Below, piece by piece: positions 18,601 to 24,821 of a stretch of DNA of 44,424 nt. Under the pieces are notes generated by a model. It made no database searches and was not told where the DNA came from. It saw only the letters and a list, made by a program, of their open reading frames with translations. The DNA comes from Magnetococcales bacterium (GTDB lineage Bacteria > Pseudomonadota > Magnetococcia > Magnetococcales > JADFXB01). Made by a program: the position numbers and the translations under genes. The stretch covers positions 1-44,424 of the forward strand of contig JADFXB010000020.1 of NCBI GenBank assembly GCA_015233935.1, given 5' to 3'. The first letter of the stretch is position 1. Every line of letters starts with the position of its first letter.

Positions 18601-18891
18601 GCCATTCCGGCAGGCAGTACGGTATTGGGCACCGGCTTGGGATTGGAATCTCAAACCTTATTGCAAGGCGAAGCCAAAAAAGGCTGGAACGGTCCCACCT
18701 TCGAGGAGCGCACCCATGAAGGGTTCCGGGCTTATTATGAATGGCTACCCAAAGGAAGCCACAAGGTGGAATATACGGTACGTCTCAACTCCAGCGGCAC
18801 CTTCCAGTTACCCGCCACCCGAGTGGAGGCCATGTATGCACCGGAAATGTTTGGGGAGGCTCCCGTTGAACCCATAACCATCACACCATGA
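12646..18891 (+). CDS. Alpha-2-macroglobulin family protein with N-terminal LprI domain
   Basis: A 2081-residue secreted protease trap. A signal peptide (MSRFFYVLPILLWALSPVPQAVAD) precedes an LprI/DUF1311 lysozyme-inhibitor-like domain (about residues 28-110, with paired cysteines and DQRAWVRKR). A linker with two KGDAE repeats follows, then bacterial A2M macroglobulin domains. The thioester motif is intact: YTCLEQQ with C1625, Glu1627 and Gln1628. The C-terminus (FQLPATRVEAMYAPEMFG) is the usual YfhM/MagD-type end, so the protein is full length. Unlike E. coli YfhM there is no lipobox, so it would be free in the periplasm. No pbpC (PBP1C), the common partner, is adjacent. A GGGAGA ribosome site lies upstream of ATG 12646. 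The two inhibitor types together suggest defence of the envelope against lysozyme and proteases. Confidence 0.93.
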   Translation: MSRFFYVLPILLWALSPVPQAVADQSKEGPGFDCDKATYPVEHLICSDDDLMRLDRQMTERYRQLRQEASEANEILLVDDQRAWVRKRLSDCNIPTKASGKLKDRPALIACLQDQYTERLAQWSSPPKVAKGDAERPQRTPPRLGKGDAESPMVGKGEVISFSPTGVMPKVRQVVVRFNNPMVNFGDPRLAPPFDMQCPEAGTGRWIDGKQWVFDFNRDLPPGLTCTFTLKPELAQQGKNKQKFSFSTGGPERIFSWPYEEYDINDEQVFILGFNSYVDPASIRDHVSCAVPGVGERIGVNIVTGKDRGALLAAQKENYQLRSYFETLLGVSQASDLSKDAEKQGLIRLPAGSNPQEQFQKMLDAPDSPLVTLQCKQRFPAEEKIQLVVGEGIRTPSGVVQQTPSSLEYKVQKTFHAKFSCSRFRKEAGCIPSLSMSLYFNRPLNDAQSGAVVLKDEKGVRYPGKVDTEGWENHAGSMITFAGPFPASHNLTLEIPAALQDETGRPLTNQKAFPMVVRTDKEGPMAKFPSEFSIVEQKEDALIPITVRNLENLAPKSKGKPTPALPQIQGKMLRLDPPAIQNGRLSFGVMEWFKKVKEVRKDLDEQFEPKKPGYDSVLEDISEDRLTTFTLPRTTSEQEMEVIGIPLQKSGVHVLEVVSDRLGEALHDEQHPYHVSTIALATNLSIHFKEGAESSLGWVTSLDQGKPVAGARLVVANCNGAIYFNGTTDDKGLARIELALPKEAERPSCGEKWQRDLLVVAMLGDDYSFLLSRWGEGIQPTDFNLKTSYQTDSLRHTTILDRPLFRAGEEVHMKHVVRLGSGKGFTRINASQLPSQLTIQHQGSEQKVHLPLKWDEKGVAESLWKIPKEAKQGSYEITMESGTNSWTSGSFRVESFRIPTMKAALTPPSQVPIAAKQVALDAQLNYLSGGVARLAPVQIRGMLETKEVTFPGYDEFTFAMGGVTTPANQAKDDLLRLQNMLWDETEGESSDKKSIPLPVQSLNLDRNGTARVVMDQLDQLLPLPYRPRGLLAEMVYQDDNGERLTTATRLTLWPSQVVLGLKQDHWMMNRENFKLTLVALDTQGKPMANVPVSMEVLEKKVITHRKRLVGGFYAFDHQQEVKSHGILCSGKSDARGLLVCETPPPVTGTLLVEARAMDGEGRESRTHQEVWVAGDKEWWFEMGNHDRMDLIPEKPAYEPGEEAVFQVRMPFREATALVTVEREGVLEQFVTQLSGKEPVVKVAMKGHYAPNVFVSVLAVRGRINETQPTALVDLGRPSFRVGLAKLQVGWREHKLDVKVSTDKPAYRVRSQMVAEIAVTPPTGKPLPAGAEVAVAVVDEGLLLLKDNESWNLLATMMQERGIFIQNATTQRQVVGKRHYGRKAVAPGGGGGQQGMRELFETLLSWQGRVPLDAQGRAKVTIPVNDSLTAFRVVAVAMAGDDLFGTGSTSVRTTQELILRSGLSPMIRQGDRFRASFTVQNADTVSHTLEVRAKPFVETREGKVEPLTGVSLSPVPLTLEAGSSGEAAWEVTAPNKGQTLQWQVEATTANSSLKDALKIRQKMVAPYPMRTLQATLSQVKDDNSWPMALPKGALPDQAEIQVNLQSSMVGELLAVQEYFQRYPYTCLEQQVSKSVGLRQKERWQQIVASLPHYLDGDGLAKYFPLMSRGSDVLTSYVLALAHEAGWQIPAETQDRMIQGLTKFVGGQILRDSPVPTMDLALRKVAAMEALSRYGEKNVLGDWLTGLEIQPKRWPTATVVEWLSLLQRLPNLDKAPLWSKEAKAVLRARLNFQGTRMGFSTEKEDHLWWLMQSPDNSGNRLILAVLQDAEWREDLPKLVRGSLDRQKQGVWSTTTANAWGRLAMDKFVNLMEKTPIRGQTQVTMSDTKEPRIWNWDKSPKGGILSLPFPPQPQQMQLAHTGQGSPWVTVSSVASVPLQEPLFSGYRIKRTVTPVEKRLPDQWSRGDVLRVGLEIEAQTDMTWVVASDAIPAGSTVLGTGLGLESQTLLQGEAKKGWNGPTFEERTHEGFRAYYEWLPKGSHKVEYTVRLNSSGTFQLPATRVEAMYAPEMFGEAPVEPITITP
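13032..13095 (+). repeat. Short in-frame direct repeats in the LprI-A2M linker
   Basis: GGCCAAAGGCGATGCAGAG (13032-13050) recurs as GGGCAAAGGCGATGCAGAG (13077-13095), 45 bases apart. A third partial copy (GGGCAAAGGTGAG) follows near 13107. They encode the repeated KGDAE linker and may expand or contract by slippage. Confidence 0.7.
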
Positions 18892-18905
18892 ACTGTTACC
18901 GGTCA

Positions 18906-18954
18906 GTGGTGAGGGGGAACAAGCCCAATTGGGGTCACCGTCCCCCCTCACCAC
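18906..18954. repeat. Long stem-loop between A2M and orphan antitoxin
   Basis: GTGGTGAGGGGGAAC (18906-18920) pairs with GTCCCCCCTCACCAC (18940-18954) with one mismatch and a 19-base loop. The right arm overlaps the last codons of the antitoxin gene. No T-run follows on either strand, so it is not a classical terminator. It may still end or protect the two convergent transcripts. Confidence 0.55.
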
Positions 18955-19246
18955 GGATCAAGGCCATGATTTCATCCGTACTCAGGCCAGGCCCTGCCCG
19001 ACCACGCAACGCTGCGAAGCGGCTAACCGGAGGATCGGCATCGGCCTTGGGTAATGCGATATGTCCATCTGCTTCCATCTTAAAGACCACTGCACCGCCA
19101 GGAGTCATTTCCAGCCAGTCACCGACCAGTTTTGGAATAGTAGCCTGCCCTTTGCGGGTGACGGTGTTGTTCAGGGTGCACCTCGGTAATACCTGAATGA
19201 GGTGAGGTGGTATATCTAGCAGTTCATTGCAAACTAAGACATGCAT
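18935..19246 (-). CDS. Orphan AbrB/MazE-type (SpoVT-AbrB) antitoxin-like protein
   Basis: The core NTVTRKGQATIPKLVGDWLE followed by PGGAVVFKMEADGHI is a swapped-hairpin AbrB DNA-binding domain. The tail LSTDEIMALIRGEG is typical of PrlF/VapB-like antitoxins. The start is doubtful: normally the core begins within a few residues of Met, but here the nearest ATG (19246) adds about 26 unrelated residues without a ribosome site, and a GTG at 19294 adds more. No PIN or other toxin gene follows; the next bases belong to the oppositely oriented A2M gene. I read it as a decaying or solitary remnant of a toxin-antitoxin pair, possibly no longer translated. Confidence 0.55.
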   Translation of the reverse strand: MHVLVCNELLDIPPHLIQVLPRCTLNNTVTRKGQATIPKLVGDWLEMTPGGAVVFKMEADGHIALPKADADPPVSRFAALRGRAGPGLSTDEIMALIRGEGGR

Positions 19247-19269
19247 TGGAACGAGGAAATTAAACCAAC

Positions 19270-20277
19270 ATGTTGACCACATTGGACAGCTCACCAGATC
19301 ACCAAGAAGAAATGCCCCACCATGGCGCGGAGACCACCCGCAGCCAGAAGACTGCTGCCACGTTGTGGGAGAGAATAACGGCTTTTATTATTGATGCTTT
19401 GATCATTTTCTTAATCATCGTCTTCTTACACCAAATCTTCACAATCCCCGCAGAACACCTCCGTTTATTGGTTTACTTATTGATTTTTCTTTATATGGTC
19501 TTTTTTTGGAGAGGCAGAAGAGGGGCCACCTTGGGAATGATGCTGATACAGATCAAGGTGGTGACCCAGGCAGGCGATGGGTTATCCTGGCCGACAACCC
19601 TGTTGCGAGCGGGAGGATTGCTGACCATAATGATCACTCTTTTGACAGCCCCCGCTAACGCGCTTTCCTGCTGGCGTACTTATCGGTATGGGCAGGCGGA
19701 TATGTCTTGGCCTTGGCTGGATATTTCCATGCTTTTGGCTTTACATATGGCACTTCTAATCCCGGCGTTTTCCCAAAACACCCTTTGTCTGCATGACCTT
19801 CTCTCCCGATCCTGGGTCGTTCATACACACTCTGTTATAAAAGACAGAAGGGACTGCGATTTTTTCCTCTGTTGGGCCAACATTGAAAAACTTGTTGGAA
19901 TAATGATTTTTTATGGTATGTTCTCTGCGTTGGCAATCCAACTTTATCAGATCGACCTTAACGGTCGCCTCAGTTATGCCCTTCACAGTTCACAGGAAAA
20001 ATTCCAAAAATCAATAGAAGAATATTATGCCAGCAACGGCCATTTTCCAAAAGATGCCAATGCTTTGGGCCTGGCTGACTCCTACCCCTTTCCGGCGGGA
20101 GGCGGTTTTCGACTCGGTGAAAATGGGATAATTCATATTTGGTTTTCTGTCTTGCCCGAATTCAAGGGGCAAACCCTGCAGTGGATCCCACAGCCCCAAT
20201 GGAATGGCAAACTTGTTTGGAAATGCCAAAACCCTGACCAAGGCTTGAAATGGTCACTGCGTAGCATGTGTAAATAA
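19270..20277 (+). CDS. RDD-family membrane protein with C-terminal pilin-like domain
   Basis: A 335-residue inner-membrane protein. About residues 30-185 form an RDD domain: WERITAFIIDALIIF carries the Arg and Asp, RGATLGMMLIQIKVV follows, and LHDLLSRSWVV is the usual closing motif. Another membrane helix (about 205-230) is followed by a periplasmic type IV pilin-like head: QEKFQKSIEEYYASNGHFPK, a central sheet region, and the C-terminal disulfide-type pair in LVWKCQNPDQ and SMCK. There is no prepilin peptidase site because the pilin-like part is internal. The fusion suggests a membrane anchor with a sensor or binding head; function is unknown. Its 5' end lies beside the antitoxin remnant. 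Confidence 0.8.
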   Translation: MLTTLDSSPDHQEEMPHHGAETTRSQKTAATLWERITAFIIDALIIFLIIVFLHQIFTIPAEHLRLLVYLLIFLYMVFFWRGRRGATLGMMLIQIKVVTQAGDGLSWPTTLLRAGGLLTIMITLLTAPANALSCWRTYRYGQADMSWPWLDISMLLALHMALLIPAFSQNTLCLHDLLSRSWVVHTHSVIKDRRDCDFFLCWANIEKLVGIMIFYGMFSALAIQLYQIDLNGRLSYALHSSQEKFQKSIEEYYASNGHFPKDANALGLADSYPFPAGGGFRLGENGIIHIWFSVLPEFKGQTLQWIPQPQWNGKLVWKCQNPDQGLKWSLRSMCK

Positions 20278-20363
20278 GATGTAGAATACTTCTTCGGTTC
20301 CTGGCTCGGTCTAAACGGACAGCAGGGGTATATCCTGGTCCGCATTCTGCGGGGAATCACACA

Positions 20364-22331
20364 TTATTTTCTATTACGGATACACGATCTGAGATTATTG
20401 ACCATCGCTTGATCTTTATTCTGGCTTTGAATCCCACAAGCTTGCAGGAGAAACCCATCCACGCGATGCGCTCCTCCGATTTCGCTTTGCAGGTAAGCGA
20501 TCAAATCCTCATAGACAAGTAGACCATAGGCATATTCCAGATACTGCCAACTCCGATGTGCGCGGCGCGACCGTAATTTTAAAATATTTGGATCGCTATA
20601 ACCGTAACTGGCCACAATATTTTCTGCAAATTGGATGGTGTCCGGCTCCTCATCCCAGCAATGCTCACGCAAGAAAATTTTGAGTGTGGCGTCGGTGGTT
20701 GCGGTAATGCGAACGTTGTCCATCTCGGTTTTCAATCGGGCAAAGGGCAGGAGCGTTGGTTGATCTGCCATGGCTTCTTGGATGAAGATGGGCCAGACCT
20801 GCCGTTCCACCGCCGTGGCTGCCCCTTCCCACGCAGCACCTTCCACCGATGCCTGGGAGTTTTGATCAATCGCATGTTTCATCTCATGCATCAATGTGGA
20901 GGAGAAACTTGCCAGATTCCGTGGCATCGCCAGGCTCAAGTTAACTTTACCCCCAACCGCGAACTGTCCCTGGCCCGTGGTCACGATGATAGGCCTTTCT
21001 GGAATCAGGGAGGCGATATCGACCCGATAGCCACTGTACTCACGTTTAATAAATTGACGAAGCTTGTCCCACATGGCATGGATAAGCCTTCTGTCCTCCT
21101 CCCTGACAGGTTCACCGGCTGCATAGTTTCCTCCCACCATAGGCAAGGCACTCATAGCGGCTTTTACTTTTTGGGAAGCCGTGGTTCCGCCAGTGGCTTG
21201 ATCAAGTGCCGAAATCATGGTCTCCAATATGCGGGCAGGCTGGGTCTCCTGCTGCAACTTGACGGTAACTTGCGCCTTTTGCAGGGGGGTTAGTTCCCCT
21301 GTTCCATCGGGAAAGGTCTGCTCCAGGGCCGTGCAACTAATATCACGAATGGAAGTTAACTGTTTAGCGGCAAATTGCTCAAACAATTTTGCATAGGCCT
21401 CCATGGTTTCGGAGCCGTCGGCATTGGTTAGCTGGCAGGCGGTAAAGGCATCCCAAATGGCCGCTCTTTGTTGCGGCGTGTAAATGGTGCATCTCTTATT
21501 TTTTTCCGGGTGATCTTGAAGGCGCGTGAGAAAAATACGTCCAAGCTTGAGAACATTAAGGGCGAGTTGCTCCGACATACCCTGACTCTTGAGCCAGGCC
21601 ATGTTGAACTCGCCTTCGTGGTTGAACATAAAACTGTCCAGGGTACCCACATTGACCTCTCTGAACTCTGCAAACATAGAGGCGTTGTACGCATCCAGAA
21701 GGTCGGCATCGTTGGCAAACGGACGCTTGCCATAGAGGGAGGAGTACATAATAGCACCACACTCGCCAACCGCCGGGCGGTCAAAGTGCTTTCCCCGTCG
21801 GGTAGTAAAATAGGCCTTATCGCGAAGGGTCTTTTCCAGCGTGGTCAGGCTGGCATCGGAGAGAGCGACCAGTCCCGATTCCGTTTCTTGAAGCCAAGCC
21901 GCCATGGCAGCCATATTTTCATGATCCAGTATTTTCAACTCTTGAACGGGAAGACCATCCCAGCCCATAAAATGGGGTTTATTGTTCAGCATAAAGCCTC
22001 GTTCATTGGTCAGCACCAGATAGAGATTCACCAAAAGTGGTTTCAAGTCAGGTTTGACCACATCCCACGCCATCTTGAACCCGTTTGGCGTCTCGGAGGC
22101 AAACAGATCACCCAGAAGTCGATCCATGTTCTCCATCATCTCTGGCGTCGGTTCAGAAATCAGTCTGGTTTTCTTTTTTCGCAGCCCCTCAACTCCCCAA
22201 TTATGACGATCCCGCTCCAAAATAAACTGTGCCCGCTTTTCCAGATCGGAACGAACCTCTGGCGCAAGGGACTGCCACGTGGCACCTTCGGGAACTCGGT
22301 TAAGAATTTCTTCGATGATTGGTGATTTCAT
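20364..22331 (-). CDS. Unrecognised 655-residue protein with HExxH zinc-protease motif
   Basis: I do not recognise the family. The one strong motif is MHEMKHAID with H482-E483-x-x-H486, the zincin signature. A candidate third ligand lies in the downstream helix EGAAWEGAATAVERQ (E497, E502 or E509), as in gluzincins. The N-terminal 450 residues are mostly helical with no transmembrane segment or signal peptide, so the protein appears cytosolic or exported by a non-Sec route. The end (CGIQSQNKDQ, LRSCIRNRK) is polar. ATG 22331 has no obvious ribosome site. It sits alone in an accessory stretch between an RDD-pilin fusion and relic sequence. It could be an effector or toxin-like protease, but that is a guess. 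Confidence 0.75.
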   Translation of the reverse strand: MKSPIIEEILNRVPEGATWQSLAPEVRSDLEKRAQFILERDRHNWGVEGLRKKKTRLISEPTPEMMENMDRLLGDLFASETPNGFKMAWDVVKPDLKPLLVNLYLVLTNERGFMLNNKPHFMGWDGLPVQELKILDHENMAAMAAWLQETESGLVALSDASLTTLEKTLRDKAYFTTRRGKHFDRPAVGECGAIMYSSLYGKRPFANDADLLDAYNASMFAEFREVNVGTLDSFMFNHEGEFNMAWLKSQGMSEQLALNVLKLGRIFLTRLQDHPEKNKRCTIYTPQQRAAIWDAFTACQLTNADGSETMEAYAKLFEQFAAKQLTSIRDISCTALEQTFPDGTGELTPLQKAQVTVKLQQETQPARILETMISALDQATGGTTASQKVKAAMSALPMVGGNYAAGEPVREEDRRLIHAMWDKLRQFIKREYSGYRVDIASLIPERPIIVTTGQGQFAVGGKVNLSLAMPRNLASFSSTLMHEMKHAIDQNSQASVEGAAWEGAATAVERQVWPIFIQEAMADQPTLLPFARLKTEMDNVRITATTDATLKIFLREHCWDEEPDTIQFAENIVASYGYSDPNILKLRSRRAHRSWQYLEYAYGLLVYEDLIAYLQSEIGGAHRVDGFLLQACGIQSQNKDQAMVNNLRSCIRNRK

Positions 22332-22744
22332 GGGCTTGGCAGATACTTGCGGGTTCGGAGGCCCTACGGTCGTAATGGCTGACTTACGGGATCGGGAAAC
22401 AGACTAAGTATACTTTTTCCTTTTCAGTGTCGATCACTGGCTCACCGGTTTTGGAGTAGGGGCTATCGTCGGGACCAACCGTTGTTGGGTGAGAATTTCC
22501 CCTACTAAGAAATCATGCTTAGTTAAGGTGTACATAGCCAGGAATTCCCTACGGGATCGTTTCCAACGGCGTGGTGCAAACTGTGGGAGAAGTGGGGTTT
22601 CTCGGACTTGTGGATTGAGCCAATTTATGGCCAGAGGGGAAATGGGTAACCTGTCCCCAGATTCCTCCTGCTTGTGGCTCCAATGAAAAGGGAGCGTCTT
22701 CTCTTTCTCTGGAGAATTCCCCATGGCCAATACCGTAACCGGAG
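22332..22744 (-). pseudogene. Gap with probable frameshifted gene remnant
   Basis: No intact gene is supported. On the minus strand one frame reads a 98-codon stretch ending near 22434, including REFLAMYTLTKHDFLVGEIL. An overlapping second frame reads on from about 22510 as a protein-like tail (GNSHPTTVGPDDSPYSKTG, then a charged segment ending VYLVCFPIP) and stops near 22382. The switch between two coding-like frames suggests one short gene broken by a frameshift. I do not recognise either part. The alternative is chance open frames. Confidence 0.3.
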
Positions 22745-23488
22745 CTACTCTTGGGTTCCTCTTAATCTTTTAGAACTACAAGCTAACGAAATTTTATTAA
22801 AAATGTGCAATTTGCATTCATTTCTGTTTTTTATTAATTCTTTTCTATCCTCTTGTGCTATACCACTTTCGGTACTTTTTTTTCTTGCCACGTCAGCTCC
22901 TAACGAAACTTTAAACAGACGAGCGATTAAAGTTTCGGCTTCTACATTAACATCACTATATTCTGCATTTTTTGCTCCACTTTCTGGAACTTTTTCACAT
23001 ATTTTATCAAAATAATTTTCGGCTTCTTTCATAGCTTCTGAAATGCATTTGCTATCATTTTCTTTTAATTGTTGCGATATAACTTCCCTGTTCTTGTTAG
23101 ATTCAGAAGGTTTTTGTGAATTATTCTGTTTACGTTGAGGCTTCTCTTCTTTTTTGCTCAATATCGACTCATCCCTCATTTTTCCCAGATTGTCTGGAAG
23201 ACTGCTTTGGTAAGGGTATAGATGCTTATAATTTAAATGCTGCGGCATGGGATCGTAATCAACACATCCGTCGCTATAATGATAGGCAATATATCCAGTT
23301 TGATTTGAAGCAACATACGCCACATTCTCATTCCAGGACTCATATACCGGCTCATAAGCAGGATCGTAAGCAGGCTCAATGACTAACGAACACGCTTGTA
23401 ATAAAGCTAGCGCAAAACCTGCAATTAGTAATTTAAAGAACCCGAATATGCTGCTGTGTAACCAGATCGATGAAGAAACATTTTGCAT
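22745..23488 (-). CDS. Hypothetical lipoprotein
   Basis: A 247-residue exported lipoprotein by sequence: a hydrophobic stretch (LLIAGFALALLQAC) ends in a lipobox with C33 as the lipidated cysteine. Next come a short repeat of acidic aromatic units (EPAYDPAYEPVYES), a Tyr-rich segment, and a long charged Lys/Glu/Ser region with predicted coiled-coil character. I recognise no family. The gene is clearly more AT-rich than its neighbours and uses codons they avoid, which suggests transfer from another genome. It lies between a gene remnant and repeat debris. Confidence 0.6.
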   Translation of the reverse strand: MQNVSSSIWLHSSIFGFFKLLIAGFALALLQACSLVIEPAYDPAYEPVYESWNENVAYVASNQTGYIAYHYSDGCVDYDPMPQHLNYKHLYPYQSSLPDNLGKMRDESILSKKEEKPQRKQNNSQKPSESNKNREVISQQLKENDSKCISEAMKEAENYFDKICEKVPESGAKNAEYSDVNVEAETLIARLFKVSLGADVARKKSTESGIAQEDRKELIKNRNECKLHIFNKISLACSSKRLRGTQE

Positions 23489-23545
23489 TGCGCATTCCCC
23501 ATATTCTGCGGATTAATTTTCCATTTTCTACGTACAATCCTGGAA

Positions 23546-23646
23546 ATTCGGGTACACAATACTTAAAATTCGGGGACACAATACTTTTATCACATGAGAA
23601 TTTAATATTGTTCCCCTTAATTTTAATATTGTGTCCCCTTAATTTT
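23546..23646. repeat. Cluster of GGGGACACAATA-type repeats
   Basis: ATTCGGGTACACAATACTT (23546-23564) and ATTCGGGGACACAATACTT (23568-23586) are direct repeats. AATATTGTTCCCCTTAATTTT (23604-23624) and AATATTGTGTCCCCTTAATTTT (23625-23646) are inverted relatives. A fifth partial copy (GTGTCCCCTTAATA) lies at 23787-23800. Similar GGGGACACAAT sequences often flank REP-associated (RAYT) transposases; no transposase gene remains here. The cluster fills most of the 23489-23807 gap together with the intron-like fragment. Confidence 0.6.
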
Positions 23647-23647
23647 A

Positions 23648-23786
23648 AGTCGCTTTCCCGACCTTCTACACCAGAGGCTTCGGACGTTTCATTGCTTCCA
23701 CGCCCGCTCCAGTTGCTACCGGCTGGAACGACACCCGCCGGGTGTGAATTTCACCCACAGAGGAATCGCGCCTTGTCACGGCGCAC
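23648..23786 (-). mobile_element. Possible 5' fragment of a group II intron
   Basis: Read on the minus strand, the segment begins with GTGCG (23786-23782), the conserved group II 5' end. It is followed by paired G/C-rich elements (GGGTGAAATTCACACCC, then CCGGTAGCAACTGG) that resemble domain I of bacterial group II introns as I recall them. It is bounded on both sides by the GGGGACAC repeat, as if inserted into or copied with it. No reverse transcriptase and no domain V are present. The assignment is by resemblance only. Confidence 0.35.
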
Positions 23787-23807
23787 GTGTCCCCTTAATA
23801 TCCTATT

Positions 23808-24641
23808 TCAGAGAGTTACCCCCAGTGCCTGCAGCAGGGTAAGGTCGATTGCGTCGCCGTCGGGCAAACCGGTTTTTTGGCAATAATGACGGATTGCTGC
23901 CTTGGTACGTGGGCCAACCACCCCATCAGCAGCACCGACTTCAGTGTATCCCTTGGCACGCAAGGCCTGCTGGACGGGAATTACCACATCTGGGGCATCA
24001 GCGTTTGGGAGCTGCGGCGGGGTGGAGATAATGCGCCGCACCTTGTCAAGCCATGCCATACGGTCAGGTAAACCGTTGAATCCGCCATTGATGAGTTTGG
24101 TAACTTGGTTGAAATCCCCTTTATCGCACAGCGGGTTAAGTTTTTTCCACTTCCAGAAGCCACAGGCAACAATCAGGGCGTTGCTGGGATCATTAGCCAG
24201 TCCAGGTTGATTTAACAGATCGATGCCGGTTGCTTTCCCCAGGTTCTGATAGGCATCGCGCCCGGTAATCTGGATCAAACCCCGTCCTCGGAATAACCAT
24301 CCGTCACCCGATTCCGGTGGGCCATTCCCATTGCGATTGGCATAGACATAATTGGCCAATTTCTCCGGGTTCCCCGCATACAGTTGCGCTACCTGCAGGG
24401 TGGGAAAACGCTTAGGCCATACTTGGGTCAGCCTAAGTGGACTGTAGTTAAGATTTTCCTCGGTGATGGACAGCCCGCCGGATTCATGACCGATCTGTGC
24501 GAGAAAATACTGCAGGCGGTTGACGCCATCCGAAATACCATACTGTCCAAACACTTGTTCAGCCTGGGACGCCATAGCATCCACCAGACCGGCTCGAGCT
24601 TTGGGATAGAGACTAGCCAATTGATCCCTTGTAATATTCAT
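23808..24641 (-). CDS. GH19 chitinase/endolysin-like protein with peptidoglycan-binding domain
   Basis: A 277-residue lysozyme-like hydrolase. The N-terminal GH19 domain has FLAQIGHESGGL with the catalytic acid E53, TEENLNYSP with the second acid (E61/E62), and FRGRGLIQITGRDAYQNLG. A C-terminal peptidoglycan-binding repeat (about residues 208-275: VIPVQQALRAKGY, DGVVGPRTKAAI) would hold it on the wall. There is no signal peptide, as in phage endolysins that rely on a holin. ATG 24641 has AGGGA six bases upstream. No holin or other phage gene is next to it, so it may be a prophage relic or a domesticated lysin. The neighbours are repeat debris and a TIR protein. Confidence 0.88.
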   Translation of the reverse strand: MNITRDQLASLYPKARAGLVDAMASQAEQVFGQYGISDGVNRLQYFLAQIGHESGGLSITEENLNYSPLRLTQVWPKRFPTLQVAQLYAGNPEKLANYVYANRNGNGPPESGDGWLFRGRGLIQITGRDAYQNLGKATGIDLLNQPGLANDPSNALIVACGFWKWKKLNPLCDKGDFNQVTKLINGGFNGLPDRMAWLDKVRRIISTPPQLPNADAPDVVIPVQQALRAKGYTEVGAADGVVGPRTKAAIRHYCQKTGLPDGDAIDLTLLQALGVTL

Positions 24642-24821
24642 GTATCTTCCCTTTCTAGTTGTTGCAAAAACATAACGGGCTCTGAAGCTTTTTTTTACAA
24701 AACTTATAAATGATACACATATTATTTTGTCTCAAATTCCAAAACATCTGCATCTATGAGAGATTGTTGAGAAAATTCATTTTTATCAATTAATGGTTGC
24801 TTAGGTAAACATTTTGATCTG

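Noticed and set aside
22434..22730. Intact 98-codon gene
   Set aside because: No ribosome site, and a second coding-like frame takes over before its end, so a remnant is more likely than a gene.
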